A stretch of 64,000 nt of DNA from Leguminivora glycinivorella (GCF_023078275.1 NC_062977.1:7771118-7835117), one strand, 5' to 3'; numbered from the stretch's first letter, positions 1 to 10,367 are shown. Made by a program: numbers and translations. The notes: generated from the letters alone by a model not told the origin.

Positions 1-860
1 CGTGATTAAAGGCATAATTCGAGTTTACGACGCAGCGATATGTACTTAGTCGCACTTACGTACGAGAACATAATTCCCTGTCACGGTTTTATTACAATTT
101 AACTCCTCTTCACACCTGAGCCTCTACTATGAGAAATTTGACTTCTTCGTTACTCGATAGCGAAAGAGCGGCTTCGCACCGATCTCCGTCATCGTTCATA
201 ATTCGGATCTAGTGCGTAAATTTCCATTGACATTGTTCTACAACGACTAAGGACCATATTTTTACGGTTTCGGATCGGATTCAGATCGGACGTAAGCCTT
301 CCATCGTGAACGGAGCGGACTCATTAAGAACCCTGTTAAATTTTCACCGCTGGTGGCCCTACCGGCCAAGCCGGAATAACAATCGTTTACGCTTCGAGGT
401 AGTCGAAATGCAGTCTGGCTCTGTCGCGCTAATAGGGAAGAGTGACGGAAGAAGCTAACTACCATACGATAAGTGACTGTGACACTACCTAGGTAGTGTA
501 CCTACCTATTATTTGTTAATTAATTTATGAACATGTAATGTGAATATAATGAATGTTATTTCTTTTGTAATTTATTTCTGTAAACTGACAGTGTATGATT
601 AATACCAATTAAATCGATCTATCTATCTACACTACCTACCCTCGCAACCGTAAACTGCATACTAGCACTTCGCCAGTAATTTATATGAAACGAAGTCATT
701 AATGAGCCTGATTCCCTCGCCATGAAAACCTGGCTTAGACGTCACGGAAAATGACATTTTTTGTACGAAGAAAGTGAATAGCCCTCCCAAATCCTATGTG
801 GAATCAAAAATTATACCAAAGATTATTTTATATAGGATTTACAATCTTCATACTAATGCC
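1..860. other. AT-rich stretch without a gene
   Basis: No coding frame with a recognisable product is seen. Around 350-440 there is a decayed stretch, with GCAGTCTGGCTCTGTCGCG-like text, that resembles the interior of the small MITE at 1530-1673. The 67-codon minus-strand frame over it is a by-product of that GC-rich text, not a gene. Confidence 0.5.
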
Positions 861-864
861 GTGG

Positions 865-981
865 CTTGCGTGGGCAACGGTCGCGCGACGGTCGCGCGAC
901 GGCGATGCGACGCATACGAAATCAAACCTTATCGATATGGAAGTAGACGATGCGATGAGACGCGACCGTCGCCCACGCAAG
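865..981. mobile_element. Short MITE with CTTGCGTGGGC ends
   Basis: A 117-bp element bounded by 21-bp inverted repeats with one mismatch: CTTGCGTGGGC plus ACGGTCGCG on the left, and the mirror image at 961-981. The interior is GC-rich with CGCGACGG repeats. No protein is encoded; overlapping 60-76 codon frames on both strands are composition artefacts. A decayed relative with the same TCTTGCGTGAGCGACGGGC text lies at 8063-8130, which supports a dispersed family. The superfamily is unknown. Confidence 0.7.
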
Positions 982-1529
982 ACACGGCGTAACAATCGTA
1001 CGTCCATTTTTAGCGCCACCTATTAAATACTATCATAACTACACTGATGATGCCTACAATTTTTTTTTCGAACTGTGTATTGACGTGATTGTCATGATAT
1101 TAAAATAACGAAGCATGTCATTTGTTCTTATAAAAAAAAAAAACGAAAAAAAATTGGGAAAAAATAAAATAAAAAATAACATTTATTTCCACAACCAGCA
1201 ATAGATATTTAGGTACCTATTATAAATGATTTTGGTTACATCCAGGCTGCGAAACAGCGCCATCTAGTTTTAAACTTTGGCTTTGTCTGTCCCGGTATTA
1301 TATGGTCCTAGAGTTTACATACATTTTTCGAAATATTTTTGCAATCGAGTAACGTATGTAAAACGTGAAAAATTCATGGTAGTATCTCCGTAATGGCACG
1401 TAATGTCGGGCAGCCATTACTTCAAGGGTCGAAAATGATAAACACGTTAAGTTCCAGACGTTAAAGGCTTTCGTATAAGTGCGAAGCAGTTTTAACTGCT
1501 GCGGAATGGGTAGGCTTTTTACTGGATAC

Positions 1530-1673
1530 GTAGCCGAATGGCACAAACGCTCACGAAACGAAACGCTCGTAGATATCTATCTCTATCGCTCTTGCGTATT
1601 GGCGCGACAGAGCCGGACTACCTTTCGCGGCGTTTCGTTTTCGTTTCGCGACGCAGAAATGCCATTCGGCTAC
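1530..1673. mobile_element. Small MITE, GTAGCCGAATGGCA ends
   Basis: A 144-bp element starting GTAGCCGAATGGCA and ending TGCCATTCGGCTAC, a perfect 14-bp terminal inverted repeat. The interior carries CTCACGAAACG, TATCTATCTCTATCG and GGCGCGACAGAGCC text. Near-identical interiors recur at about 23041-23186 and, more decayed, at 23252-23380, so this is a multi-copy family in the window. It is non-coding and presumably mobilised in trans by an unidentified transposase. Confidence 0.8.
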
Positions 1674-1827
1674 CAGGGAGTCACATAAATGGCCTCAATG
1701 GTTTTTTGGCGAAGATATTATGGCCATAAAGTGTTTGTTTTGGACAATTTGAAGAATATTATTGTGTATCGAGAAAAATCGGTTTTATCTCACTAGAATA
1801 TTTTTAATAATGTGTTACGCGCGTAAG

Positions 1828-1965
1828 TACAGTCAACGGCATAAAGAAGTGATGATTTCTGTACCTTATCGCTTTTAATCGTTTGACAATTTCGTATGAC
1901 ATTTCAAACAAGATGTTAATATGACAAGGTACAGAAATCATCACATGTTTATGCCGGCGACTGTA
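1828..1965. mobile_element. Tc1/mariner-like MITE, TACAGTC ends
   Basis: A 138-bp near-palindrome. TACAGTC and GTGATGATTTCTGTACCTT on the left are mirrored by AAGGTACAGAAATCATCAC and GACTGTA on the right, with TA at both tips, as expected for the TA target of Tc1/mariner elements. A second copy of 130 bp sits at 29298-29427. The TA-flanked palindrome suggests a mariner-type MITE; the superfamily is inferred from ends only. Confidence 0.75.
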
Positions 1966-2094
1966 TAGGTAGATACTTACATGCATTGTCATTACAACTT
2001 TGTCAATTTTATATGTCAAAAAAAATAATAATTTATGGCAGCAACAACATTTGTAATTTGTGTAATTTTTTGATTGCGAACTGTATCTATACTT

Positions 2095-2277
2095 TAATAT
2101 TATAGAGGTAAATGGGAAAGTGTGTGTGTCTGTTTGTTTGTCAGTCTTTCACGGCAAAACGGAGCAACTAATTGACATGATTTTTTAAGTGGAGATAGTT
2201 TAAGGGATGGAAAGTGACATAGGCTACTTTTTGGATCTTTCTAACGCGAGCAAAACAGCAGGCAAAAACTAGTTTAA
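2095..2277 (-). repeat. Short dispersed repeat (family S)
   Basis: Minus-strand copy of a roughly 180-bp lepidopteran dispersed repeat. In its forward sense it opens ACTAGCTTTTGCC, passes CTATCTCCACTTAAAAAAT and CGTTTTGCCGTGAAAGAC, and closes near CTTTCCCATTTATAATATTA. Other copies in the window are at about 8336-8415 (rearranged), 8570-8665, 11711-11890, 40134-40290 and 44235-44458. It is non-coding and looks like a SINE or the 3' tail of a LINE; I cannot tell which. Confidence 0.7.
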
Positions 2278-2574
2278 ATGAAATAAATTGGTCACAGATA
2301 TTTTTTTTTTTTTATTGCTGCTCCTGATGCTGACTGTACGTATATTTTTTAAATTTACAATTCAATAAACTCACACAACTTAAACAATCGTAAACTCAAA
2401 CTAATAAAACTTACTCGCCAAGTCGGTGTGAAGTTCATAAGCTTAAGCACCTTTACTTCACTATGTCATATACATACATGATAAGTATATTTCTTTACAT
2501 CGGTTCAGTGAAGCCCCAAAATATATTTCAAAGGCGAAGTGCTTACAACTTTCTCCACCTACTTAACCCATTAA

Positions 2575-3452
2575 GTTTAGTTTAAGCTGCGGTTTAAGTG
2601 ATGTTCGCAGGTATAGTTCTATTGTGAATGTTCATTGTAATTTTAACTGTTATATTTAGTTTAACGCTGCGGCCGTACTATAACGTTTTGAAACCGGAGT
2701 TATGCGCTTGTGTTAATATTAATTGTTCATAATATTGTCTTCGGTTACCGCGATTGTTACTCATGAAATAAAACTATGGAAACGGATTAAATTGCGTATA
2801 ATGAATTTACAATTCATCCCGACGTTTCGAACACTTTACAGCGTTCGTGGTCAACGGGTGACTCGAGGAAAAATTACAATGTGCAAAAGCTACCCACATA
2901 CAAGAAATATTAACGAACCATGACCATAAATAATATAGATTTCTAAGGCAGGTTCACACATTATAAATAAAGCTAGTTATACAATATTAAAAAAATTTAC
3001 TAATACTATGTTAAAAAACAATTAATCAATTTAATGTTCACAAAATTGACAAAAACAAACTGCAAAATGTCCAACACCATACAACACAAATGCCTCACAG
3101 TCTTCGTCGTGCTTGTTCCATGATCAGATGTACTACTGGATCCCAAGCCGGTGGTAAAGTAAAGCCATCTTCTCTATTAAAGTTTGGATATTTCTTGATC
3201 TCAATGGCCTAGCGCAGCATTCTGGGTATATACCGCTTCTCCTTAGCATGAATCAGAGGCTTATCAAACTTTATAGCATGATTGACTTTATCCATGACAT
3301 GTTCAGAGACTGCAGACTTTTGCCGACGGTGCTTGACATCCGCTATGTGTTCCTTCACCCGTGTGGAAATACTTCGTTTCGTCTGCCCCACATATTATAC
3401 GGCCGCATTCATTATACGCGATTTAATCCGTTTCCATAGTTTTATTGGATCA
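2575..3452 (-). mobile_element. Penelope-like retroelement fragment (3' part and terminal repeat)
   Basis: A truncated Penelope-like element on the minus strand. It keeps the end of the GIY-YIG endonuclease (separate entry), a 3' UTR (about 2900-3094) and a terminal-repeat-like region (about 2575-2900) containing CCCGACGTTTCGAACAC and GTTCGTGGTCAACGGGTGAC. An inverted repeat encloses the unit: text beginning AATAAAACTATGGAAACGG at about 2766 is mirrored at about 3407-3451. Penelope-like elements are known for such terminal repeats and for carrying reverse transcriptase plus GIY-YIG endonuclease; the RT part is missing here. The plus-strand neighbour at 3453 starts abruptly inside a LINE RT frame, so one element interrupted the other or both truncated at the same point. 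Confidence 0.75.
3095..3399 (-). pseudogene. C-terminal part of Penelope-like GIY-YIG endonuclease
   Basis: Reading the minus strand from about 3397, the frame starts YVGQTKRSISTRVKEH, which matches the conserved YxGxT-K-R-x5-R-x2-EH region of the GIY-YIG nuclease that closes Penelope-like polyproteins. It continues through RRQKSAVSEHV to an in-frame TAG at 3209-3211. Beyond the TAG the same frame still reads a plausible C-terminus, including FTLPPAWDPV, to a natural TGA at 3095-3097. A TAA lies directly upstream of YVGQT, so the N-terminal nuclease half and the whole RT are absent. The family enzyme nicks DNA to prime reverse transcription; this copy is dead. The intact-looking tail suggests a fairly young fragment. 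Confidence 0.8.
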
Positions 3453-5042
3453 TGGAACGCTCATTTTGAAATTAGAACACTATGGTTTGTCTATAAATGC
3501 CCTAAACTTTATGTCTTCTTACCTTAGCAATAGAACACAAACAGTAGTTGTTAACAAAACTCGCTCTAGCGGGACTGTTGTCCAATTAGGAGTGCCACAA
3601 GGCTCAATTTTAGGTCCATTCCTGTTTTTGGTTTATATAAATGATTTGCCATGTATAGTAAAAAACTTTTGTGAAATAGTACTTTTTGCTGATGATACAT
3701 CACTGCTTTTTAATGTTGACCGAAAATCTACGGATTACAATGTAATTAATAGCACGTTAGCTGATGTACTGCAGTGGTTTACTGTCAACAATTTACTTCT
3801 TAATTCTAAGAAAACCAAATGTATTCGATTCTCTCTGCCGAATGTTAAACCAATCGATACAAAAATACTTTTGAATGATGAATGCTTAGAGATGGTAGAT
3901 ACAACACTGTTCCTTGGCTTAACATTGGACAAAAATCTACAATGGAGTCCTCATATAAGGAAACTAGCAAGCAAATTAAGTTCAGCCGCATACGCCGTTA
4001 GGAGAATCAGGCAACTGACTAATGTTGAGACAGCTCGCCTAGTGTATCATAGTTATTTTCACAGTGTAATGTCATACGGTATTCTGGTTTGGGGCAAAGC
4101 AGCTGACATACAGACTATCTTTGTATTACAAAAGAGAGCCATTCGTTCTATTTACAACTTAGGAACACGTGAATCAGTAAGAGAACTCTTCAAAGAAATT
4201 AATATCTTAACTGTAGCTTCCCAATACATTTATGATAGTATAATTTATGTTGTTAAGAATTTAGACTGTTTCACTAAGAATTCTGATATCCATAATTATA
4301 ACACTAGAAACAAAAATAAGCTTGCCATAAAGAAGTTTCGTGTCCGTAAAGTACAGAAGTCATTTGTTGGGCAATGCATTCATTTTTATAATAAGTTACC
4401 TGACACTGCTTTGAGATTACCCTCCCAGCTCTTAAGAACTACTTAAAAAAATCATTGATGTTAAAGGCTTATTACAGAGTCGAGGACTATTTGACAGACA
4501 AACATGCATGGCCCGAACCAGAAACTACAAAAAACGAATAGCAATTAAAATAATTGTATTATGTATAGAGGACACAGTTCAGATAAGAAAGCACATCAAA
4601 TATTTTATATTTTATGTTGTGTAGGTAAATTACATATTTAATGACATTGAGATTCATTTATCTTTTTCTTCTGTGACAATTTGATATGTTTTCTCTGAAG
4701 AAGAACGACGTATTATTAAGCAATAATATAATTTATTGAAATTAATTTCCATAGAGTACCTAGTCTGTTCATATTCTTTGATGAATACTTTTGCAGGTTA
4801 AATTGTATCTTGTTATTTAATGCATGTTAGTTATAAGATGTAATGTTTTGAAAAGAAGTTGCCCGCCGAGTTTCTTGCCGGTCCCATAGTGGATACCCCC
4901 CTCCCAACTGAGGGGGGACTGAAATCTTCTCGAGGCTGAGGCGTAGGGTTAGAGCCGGCGTAGCTTTATTTGACGTTCATATGCGCATTGTAATATGCCT
5001 ACTTGAAAAATAAATATTTCATTTTCATTTTCATTTTCATTT
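3453..5042 (+). mobile_element. 5'-truncated LINE with (CATTTT)n tail
   Basis: Non-LTR retrotransposon remnant comprising the second half of the RT frame, a 3' UTR of about 480 bp, and a short (CATTTT)n tail at 5019-5042, as is common where LINEs end in microsatellite-like repeats. It begins in mid-RT next to the Penelope-like inverted repeat. The upstream RT fingers and the endonuclease are missing. The clade is probably Jockey- or R1-like from the general look of the RT; this is not certain. Confidence 0.8.
3454..4541 (+). pseudogene. LINE reverse transcriptase, C-terminal two thirds
   Basis: The frame is open from before 3454 to 4446. It shows the region before RT motif A's end (DHGTLILKLEHYGL), then SYLSNRTQ, the core GVPQGSILGPFLFLVYINDLP-type block (about 3590-3650) and the catalytic box FADDTSLLF (FADD at about 3685-3696). 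The thumb and C-terminal region follow with SYGILVWGK and the QKRAIRSIYNLG motif. Near 4420-4435 a one-base shift moves the true C-terminus into another frame, reading ALKNYLKKSLMLKAYYRVE and stopping at the TAG at 4539-4541. Two lesions, the 5' truncation and the frameshift, make it non-functional. In intact relatives this enzyme copies the element RNA at the nicked target. Confidence 0.85.
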
Positions 5043-5393
5043 ATTTCATTAATTGTTCATGTTATTGTTCGCTATGGGATACGAGTACGTGACAATATAC
5101 TCGTAGTAGTAAAACATTAAATGACAATATTTATTTTGGTAAATTATTTCTAATAACTAAGTCTTCAGTCATCTTTGGTATTAATGTGGTGTGTTCCTAA
5201 ACCATTGCAAGTTACCGGTGCCTAAGATAGCAACCGTTCATTTTTGATTTTTATTTGTCTCATTTTTAATATAAACTTGCAGTCTATAGTAGCATTAACG
5301 AACATGATAACAAAATTTAAGCCCATTCACACTAACAAAATTATGAAATTTAGAAATAAGCAAAACTAAGAAGCGTTTTTACAAGCTTTTATT
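5043..5393. other. Intergenic stretch with one half of a 94-bp direct repeat
   Basis: No gene is seen. The end of this stretch (about 5291-5384, GCATTAACGAACATG to AAGAAGCGTTTTTA) recurs at 6473-6687, where it is interrupted by a short inserted element. At both sites the match ends at the same base, after which different repeats begin. Confidence 0.6.
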
Positions 5394-6091
5394 CAACCCC
5401 ATTCGACATAGCGCCTAAATTCCAGAACATTCCTCTTACTATCTCTAAGAGTATCGGGATACTCGGTGTCGACATTACGAAGGAGGTCCAGTTTCGGGGT
5501 CATTTGGAACTCAAGGCCAAACTGGCCTCTAAGAAGCTTGGGGTGCTCAACAGAGCGAAACAGTGCTTCACATCGGGTCACCGGCTTTTGCTATACAAAG
5601 CACAGGTTCGACCGCATATGGAGTACTGTTCTCATCTCTGGTCTGGAGCACCGAAATACCAACTTCTTCCACTTGACTCTATCCAACGTCGGGCAATTCG
5701 TATTGTTGGTGATCTCGATCTCACAGCCGGTTTAGATCCTCTTAGCCTTCGGAGAGATGTTGGCTCTCTGTGCTTGTTCTACCGTCTGTACAACGGGGAA
5801 TGTTCTGATGAACTCTTTGACTTGGTGCCACCGTCGCGCTTTTATCACCGCACCTCCCGCCAAAGAAACAAAGTTCATCCTCACTTTCTCGACACGTGGC
5901 AAACCAAGAACAAACGGGCCTCCCGCTCGTTTTTGCCCAGAACGTGCAAGTTGTGGAATGAGCTACCTTCTGAGGTGTTTCCCTTGCGCTATGACATGGG
6001 GTTCTTCAAGAAGCAGGTATTTAGGGTTCTCAAAGGTCGGCAACGCATAAGTGGCTCCCCTGATGTTGCTTATGTCCATGGGCGGCGATGA
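5394..6091 (+). pseudogene. LINE reverse transcriptase, C-terminal domain only
   Basis: An open frame of about 230 codons, starting without a proper ATG near 5394 (PFDIAPKFQNIPLTI) and ending at the TGA at 6089-6091. It passes the ILGVDI-x9-GHLELKAKLA region, the LLYKAQVRPHMEYCSHLWSG block, IQRRAIRIVGD, RSFLPRTCKLWNELP and a final GRQRISGSPDVAYVHGRR. This is the thumb and C-terminal region that follows the RT catalytic core in CR1/RTE-type lepidopteran LINEs; the YADD core and the endonuclease are absent, so it is a 5'-truncated dead insertion. The frame is uninterrupted, which points to a relatively recent insertion. Confidence 0.85.
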
Positions 6092-6153
6092 CTGCTTATC
6101 ATCAGGCGGCTCGTCTGCTCGTTTGCTGCCTATTTCATAAAAAAAAAAAAAAA
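6092..6153 (+). repeat. LINE 3' UTR and poly(A)
   Basis: A very short 3' UTR (TGCTTATCATCAGGCGGC, CTGCTCGTTTGCTGCC) followed by a run of about 16 A residues. The same tail, inverted and diverged, heads the repeat at 58735-58905, and a scrap of it is at about 20838-20870 (CAAACGGGTCGCCTGATGG). Confidence 0.75.
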
Positions 6154-6545
6154 ACCTGCCTTGTTAGTATGTTAGTTTGGGTCAAAACATAGAAGCTAAA
6201 TTAGAGCCACTTCCCGGTTTCCGATTGAGCAGACATTTTGCACACATATTATGTATATAACGTGACATGCAATATTATGGTATCATGGAGCTGATCTGAT
6301 GATGGAACAGAAATGTGGTCATAGGAACTCTGGTATGAAACGTCGTATCCCCATCGAGTAAGGGGTTTTTAGAAAAGTCTCGGAGAGCAATAGATGACTA
6401 TTGAAAGAAAGGTACAGTTGGCGATAAATATTTGTGCCAAAAATGTTTTTTTTTTTGCAAAAAAACTTATTTGCATTAACGAACATGGAAACAAAATTAA
6501 AGTCAATTCACACTTGCAAAATTATGAAATTTAGAAATAAGCACA

Positions 6546-6658
6546 CACAAATAGCACAATTGGATTTCTTTCAACCCCTTTTTGCCAAGAGTGGCACTGA
6601 AACTTAGTATTCATGTGCTCTGCCTACCCCTTTATGGGATACAGGCGTGATTACATGT
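6546..6658 (+). mobile_element. Short LINE-tail insertion with 11-bp target duplication
   Basis: A 113-bp insert carrying the AAGAGTGGCACTGAAACTTA and CTGCCTACCCCTTTATGGG text typical of a lepidopteran LINE/SINE 3' end. It is flanked by the perfect 11-bp direct repeat AAATAAGCACA (6535-6545 and 6659-6669), and it interrupts the 94-bp repeat whose uninterrupted copy is at 5291-5384. A longer copy of the same tail is at 30303-30515. Confidence 0.8.
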
Positions 6659-6685
6659 AAATAAGCACAACTAAGAAGCGTTTTT

Positions 6686-7605
6686 AGGGTTCCGTACCTC
6701 AAAGAGGAAAAACGGAACCCTTATAGGATCACTCGCGTGTCTGTCTGTCCCTCTGTCACAGCCGATTTCTCCGAAAGTACTGGACCGATTTACTTGAAAT
6801 TTGGCACACATATGTAAACCTGTGGCCCAAAGACGGACATGTAATTTAATTAAATAAAATTTAATCACAGGGGCCACTTTTGGGGGGTAACATTGAAAAT
6901 TAAAAATCAAAGTTATTAAAACTATATTGTGTTACATATCAAATGAAAGAGCATTTTATAAGCATTTGAAGTATATTTTTTTTATTTTTTTTATTTTGGT
7001 AATTTAGAAGTAATTTAAGAAAATACGCAAAAAATGACCATTCCCCCCTTATCTCCGAAATTACTTAGCGTAAAATTTTCAAAAAAATACACAAGATAGC
7101 CCTCTACCTGTAGATTACAGAAAAACCTATTAGAAATCTACAGTCAAGCGTAAGTCGGACTTAAGAGAAAAAAACTCAGATTACGAATTTCACTCACTGC
7201 CGCTGCAAGTAGTTACTAAACGTCTTAAAATATTGTAATCGCGTTGGACAGGTATAAAGAAATTAATTTCGGTTTCGTTTGTTATAGAAATTGTTAAAAA
7301 AAAAAATCATTTTCCAAAATGACTTAAGTTCCTACTAAAAAAGAGGCGCTTAAGACCGTTTAGAACTTCACTGACCATAATATTGCCCACATAGGTCCAA
7401 AAAAAGGTGTATATATACGAAAACAAAAAAATTGTGCCATCGACAACCAAAATCAGAAGTCCATTTTGCTCTATCTCTTATCGTTTCCGAAATATGCGCG
7501 AAATCTAAGTACGAAATTTAATGTACGTTGCCATTACATTTCGTCAGGCGCTCATGACCTGTTTGTATGGAAATGTCGAAATCCGACTCGCACTTGACCA
7601 ATTTT
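6686..7605 (+). repeat. Dispersed repeat family B
   Basis: About 920 bp beginning AGGGTTCCGTACCTC, with an immediate hairpin to ACGGAACCCT, then a CTGTCTGTCCCTCTGTC track, and closing near ATCCGACTCGCACTTGACC. The 5' half recurs from 63497 to the window end, and a 3' scrap (GAGTCCGACTCGCACTTGG) is at 10368-10408. No protein-coding frame is seen. It is non-autonomous and of unknown class; the 79-codon minus frame in it is not a gene. Confidence 0.7.
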
Positions 7606-7794
7606 CATAGAAAGTTGTGTTTTATTATAGTTTTGAAGGAAGTTTCTTGTTTTTAACCACCAACGCAAAAACGACGGAGTGTTTTATAATAATTTAAGGT
7701 TTGACGCTTGACATGTCTGTCTGTGGCATCATAGCTCCCGAACGAATCAATCGATTTTGACTTAGTTTTTAATGTTTAAGGTGAATTCGACGAC

Positions 7795-8055
7795 AGTTTT
7801 TTTTTACCACGTAGGTGGGAAACAGGCATACGGTCTGCCTGATGGAAAGCGGTCACTGTAACCTATGGACGCCTGCCACTCAAGGAGTGGCACATGTGCG
7901 TTGCCGACTCATTAGAAACTTGTACAAACCTGTAGGTACTTAGAAGGGGCCTGGGTGCCGACGACTCAAAGGACAATCTATTGTCCTAATTAGTTCCGTA
8001 GGTCCTTCCTCGTTGAGCTCTGGCTGCCTTACTCACCGGCAGGAACAATGAGTAA
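7795..8055 (-). repeat. Dispersed repeat family C (partial, inverted)
   Basis: Contains GGCATACGGTCTGCCTGATGG, the sequence for a T-to-C variant of which closes other copies, and CGTTGAGCTCTGGCTGCC at its far end. It is the reverse orientation of the copies at 27786-28216 and 29815-30020, with the central hairpin reduced. Non-coding. Confidence 0.7.
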
Positions 8056-8062
8056 CGCTCTG

Positions 8063-8130
8063 TCTTGCGTGAGCGACGGGCGACGCGACGCGACGGCGAT
8101 GGCTCAAGGTCATCGCGTATCCATCGCGCG
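8063..8130. mobile_element. Decayed half of the CTTGCGTGGGC MITE
   Basis: GC-rich text TCTTGCGTGAGCGACGGGC followed by CGACGCGACGGCGATGG matches one arm of the element at 865-981. No second arm is recognisable, so this is a fragment. Confidence 0.45.
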
Positions 8131-8190
8131 AAACTTCGGCACTAGCATTTGGTGATTAGAATCAGAAAATTCGCCGTTTTACACAATGTG

Positions 8191-8272
8191 CAAATGGTCT
8201 AGCGGGTTTGACTTCTAGGTGGAATCGTTTGCGCCGTGAGTGTCGTGAGTTCGAATCTCGGCTCACGCAATC
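8191..8272 (+). other. tRNA-derived sequence (probable SINE head or tRNA pseudogene)
   Basis: TGGTCTAGCGGG resembles a pol III A box, and GTGAGTTCGAATCTC 45 bases on is a good B box with the canonical TTCGAAT T-loop. The segment length and order fit a tRNA. However, the 3' flank (CTCACGC) does not pair with the bases before the A box, so no acceptor stem forms, and the T stem has mismatches. It is most likely a tRNA-derived SINE promoter or a dead tRNA copy. A family S fragment starts about 60 bp downstream. Confidence 0.5.
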
Positions 8273-8335
8273 TTTTTGCATTTTTATCAGAGAAAAGAGA
8301 CTAATGTTTTTATTTACTTTTTTTCTTTTATGTTC

Positions 8336-8665
8336 TACTAGCTTTTGCCCACGGCTTCTCTTGAAAGACGGACAAACAAACAGACACACACACACTTTCC
8401 AGTTTAATCAGTATGGATTATTTGATTTTATTTACCTGCTTATTTCTTTCTATAAGATTCTACTTTCTTATTTTTTTTTTAAGAACTCCGGGTTTTATAC
8501 TAACAAGGAAAGTTTTAAGTAGCACACAATAATACTGCATTTTGTTTTTATTAACTTAATGTTTATTTTAATCCATACTAATATTATAAACGGGAAAGTG
8601 TGTGTGTGTCTATTTATTTGTCCGTCCTTCACGGCAAAACTGAGCGACGAATTAACGTATACTAT
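8336..8665. repeat. Two family S repeats in opposite orientation
   Basis: An internally deleted forward copy (about 8336-8415, ACTAGCTTTTGCCCACGGC joined to GAAAGACGGACAAACAAAC) is followed by an inverted partial copy (about 8570-8665, ATCCATACTAATATTATAA to GGCAAAACTGAGCGACG). The 155 bp between them is AT-rich with no recognisable content. Confidence 0.65.
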
Positions 8666-9349
8666 TTACTTATAACGAATGCTATTTACTTAATGTTGAA
8701 ATGAAAAAATGTCATACAGTGTAACCCAGTGTTTTTTAATGCTGCCATCTAGTGTCGACTGGCATAACCACTACACTAAGAGCCCTTATTCCTTAGAGCG
8801 TTCATCAGTTTCGTGAAATAGCCATTGATAGATGGCGTTGGCGCGCGTCGTTGGCGTCGGTTGCATAGATTTCATCGAGGGAACCGGCCCCTTCCCCTTC
8901 TCTTTGTGGGGAGTAGTCACGTGCGATTTCATGACTATTGGGATAAATCGGATCAGTTTGACCCAAGGAACAATTTTGCCAAGCAGCATCGCCACAGGCA
9001 AAAGTGCAAAGTCGCTGGGCCTTACTTATCCTACTGGTCACCAAACACAAATATGGCAAAGGTAAAATGAGCATAGTTTGAAAATTATAAGTTCTAGCTA
9101 TATACTTCCAAAGAGAGTATTGTAGAGAATTTTATAGAGAATATACTTCTCTTAGACGTTATTGTTGTAGCTTTTACGGTTTTCATGGAAATATTAAAAA
9201 ACTGAAAACAGGGATACAAAAGTGGGGAGGAGGGGAAACATTGACACCTCGGCGTGTTTCTACTTCATTTTTTTCTTATAATCCTATAAGCTATATACAT
9301 GCCAAGTTTCATGTTTTCTGCCAGACGGGACTATAGATGGCATCCACGA

Positions 9350-9690
9350 CTACAGATCACGGCTTAAAATGGGACCAGCAAGTAGATAAACTGTGTGATA
9401 GTCTGGGCAGTGCGTGCTTTGCCTTAGGTCGAGTTGCAAAGTCTGTGGCTCCAGAAGTAGCCTGGACATCCTATTTCGCCACTGTCCATTCATTAATACA
9501 GTACGGTGTGGAGCTCTGGGGACGTTGCGCGTTGTGCTGAATGGAAGAGGGTCTTTCGTTTTAAGAAACGAGCTATCAGGATCGTTACTCAGGTACCTGT
9601 AGACACCCCGGCCAAAGAACTCTTTAAAAAATAAGAATCCTGAGACTGCCTGCAATAGTTATCATGCGAGTAGCCATTTATGTAAGAGAG
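9350..9690 (+). pseudogene. Jockey-like LINE RT C-terminal fragment, decayed
   Basis: One frame reads DHGLKWDQQVDKLCDSLG, ACFALGRVAKSV and TVHSLIQYGVELWG, the post-catalytic region typical of Jockey-type RTs. After a TGA near 9538 a shifted frame continues with VFRFKKRAIRIVTQVPV and TPAKELFKK, then LPAIVIMRVAIYVREN. At least one frameshift and one stop are present, and the catalytic core is missing. The element continues, after an inserted stretch, at 9980-10340. Confidence 0.7.
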
Positions 9691-9704
9691 AACTTGGAAG
9701 CATA

Positions 9705-9960
9705 CAAAACCAGGGGTGGCTGACTCCGCGATTCTATCGCCGCGCTACAAGTACATGTCAGCGGCCGCGAGTTCGCGGCCCATTCATTGGCGACGACCTT
9801 CGCGCGGCGAAATAAAATGCAATGTTGGCTGCTCGCGTACGGTCCGTTTGTTAATGAAGGTAATAATTTAGAATGGCGGTATTTTGTGAACATCAAAGGA
9901 GTGAGCCTTCTGTACTTGTATATATTCTGTGACAACACTAACAACATGTGTTCCAAGTAC
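9705..9960. other. GC-rich sequence splitting a LINE remnant
   Basis: About 250 bp, including AGCGGCCGCGAGTTCGCGGCC and ACGACCTTCGCGCGGCG, sits between two blocks of the Jockey-like RT C-terminus and has no RT similarity. It is probably a separate insertion, perhaps a non-autonomous element. No terminal repeats were resolved. Confidence 0.4.
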
Positions 9961-9979
9961 AATACTCTAAATGCCGGAA

Positions 9980-10340
9980 AGTTAGTAGGTATCGACCGTA
10001 TATTGGCGAAATCCAACAAGTTAACACATGTGATGGACCCTGCCGTCTATAATAAATTGCCGCAATATGTGGTTGAAGTACCTAGAGTGTCGAACTTTAA
10101 GTATTGCTTAAAAAATTGGCTGGTCGAGCACCCGTTCTACACTTATGATAATTTTTATTACCTAATTAGAAAAATAATTTTGTTAATTTTTTATGTGAAT
10201 ATTGCCTAACTTTTTGTAATTTCAATCTTCTGTCTATTTATTTTCTAAGTATTATTGTTGTATGAATATTATTTTTTTAAATCAAATCTTGACGTGTAAA
10301 ATGGCGTTACAAATAAAAGAGTATGAGTAGTATTAGATTA
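9980..10340 (+). pseudogene. Extreme C-terminus and 3' UTR of the Jockey-like LINE
   Basis: The frame reads AVYNKLPQYVVEVP, then NFKYCLKNWLVEHPFY, the YNKLP...FK..LK..L pattern that ends many Jockey-type RTs, to a stop at 10207-10209. A 3' UTR of about 130 bp follows, with ACAAATAAAAGAG near its end. This completes the remnant starting at 9350. Confidence 0.65.
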
Positions 10341-10367
10341 TTTTGACCATTAAAAGTTTGTACGGAA

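Noticed and set aside
8191..8272. Functional tRNA gene
   Set aside because: The acceptor stem does not form, and the T stem has mismatches; only the internal promoter-like boxes are good.
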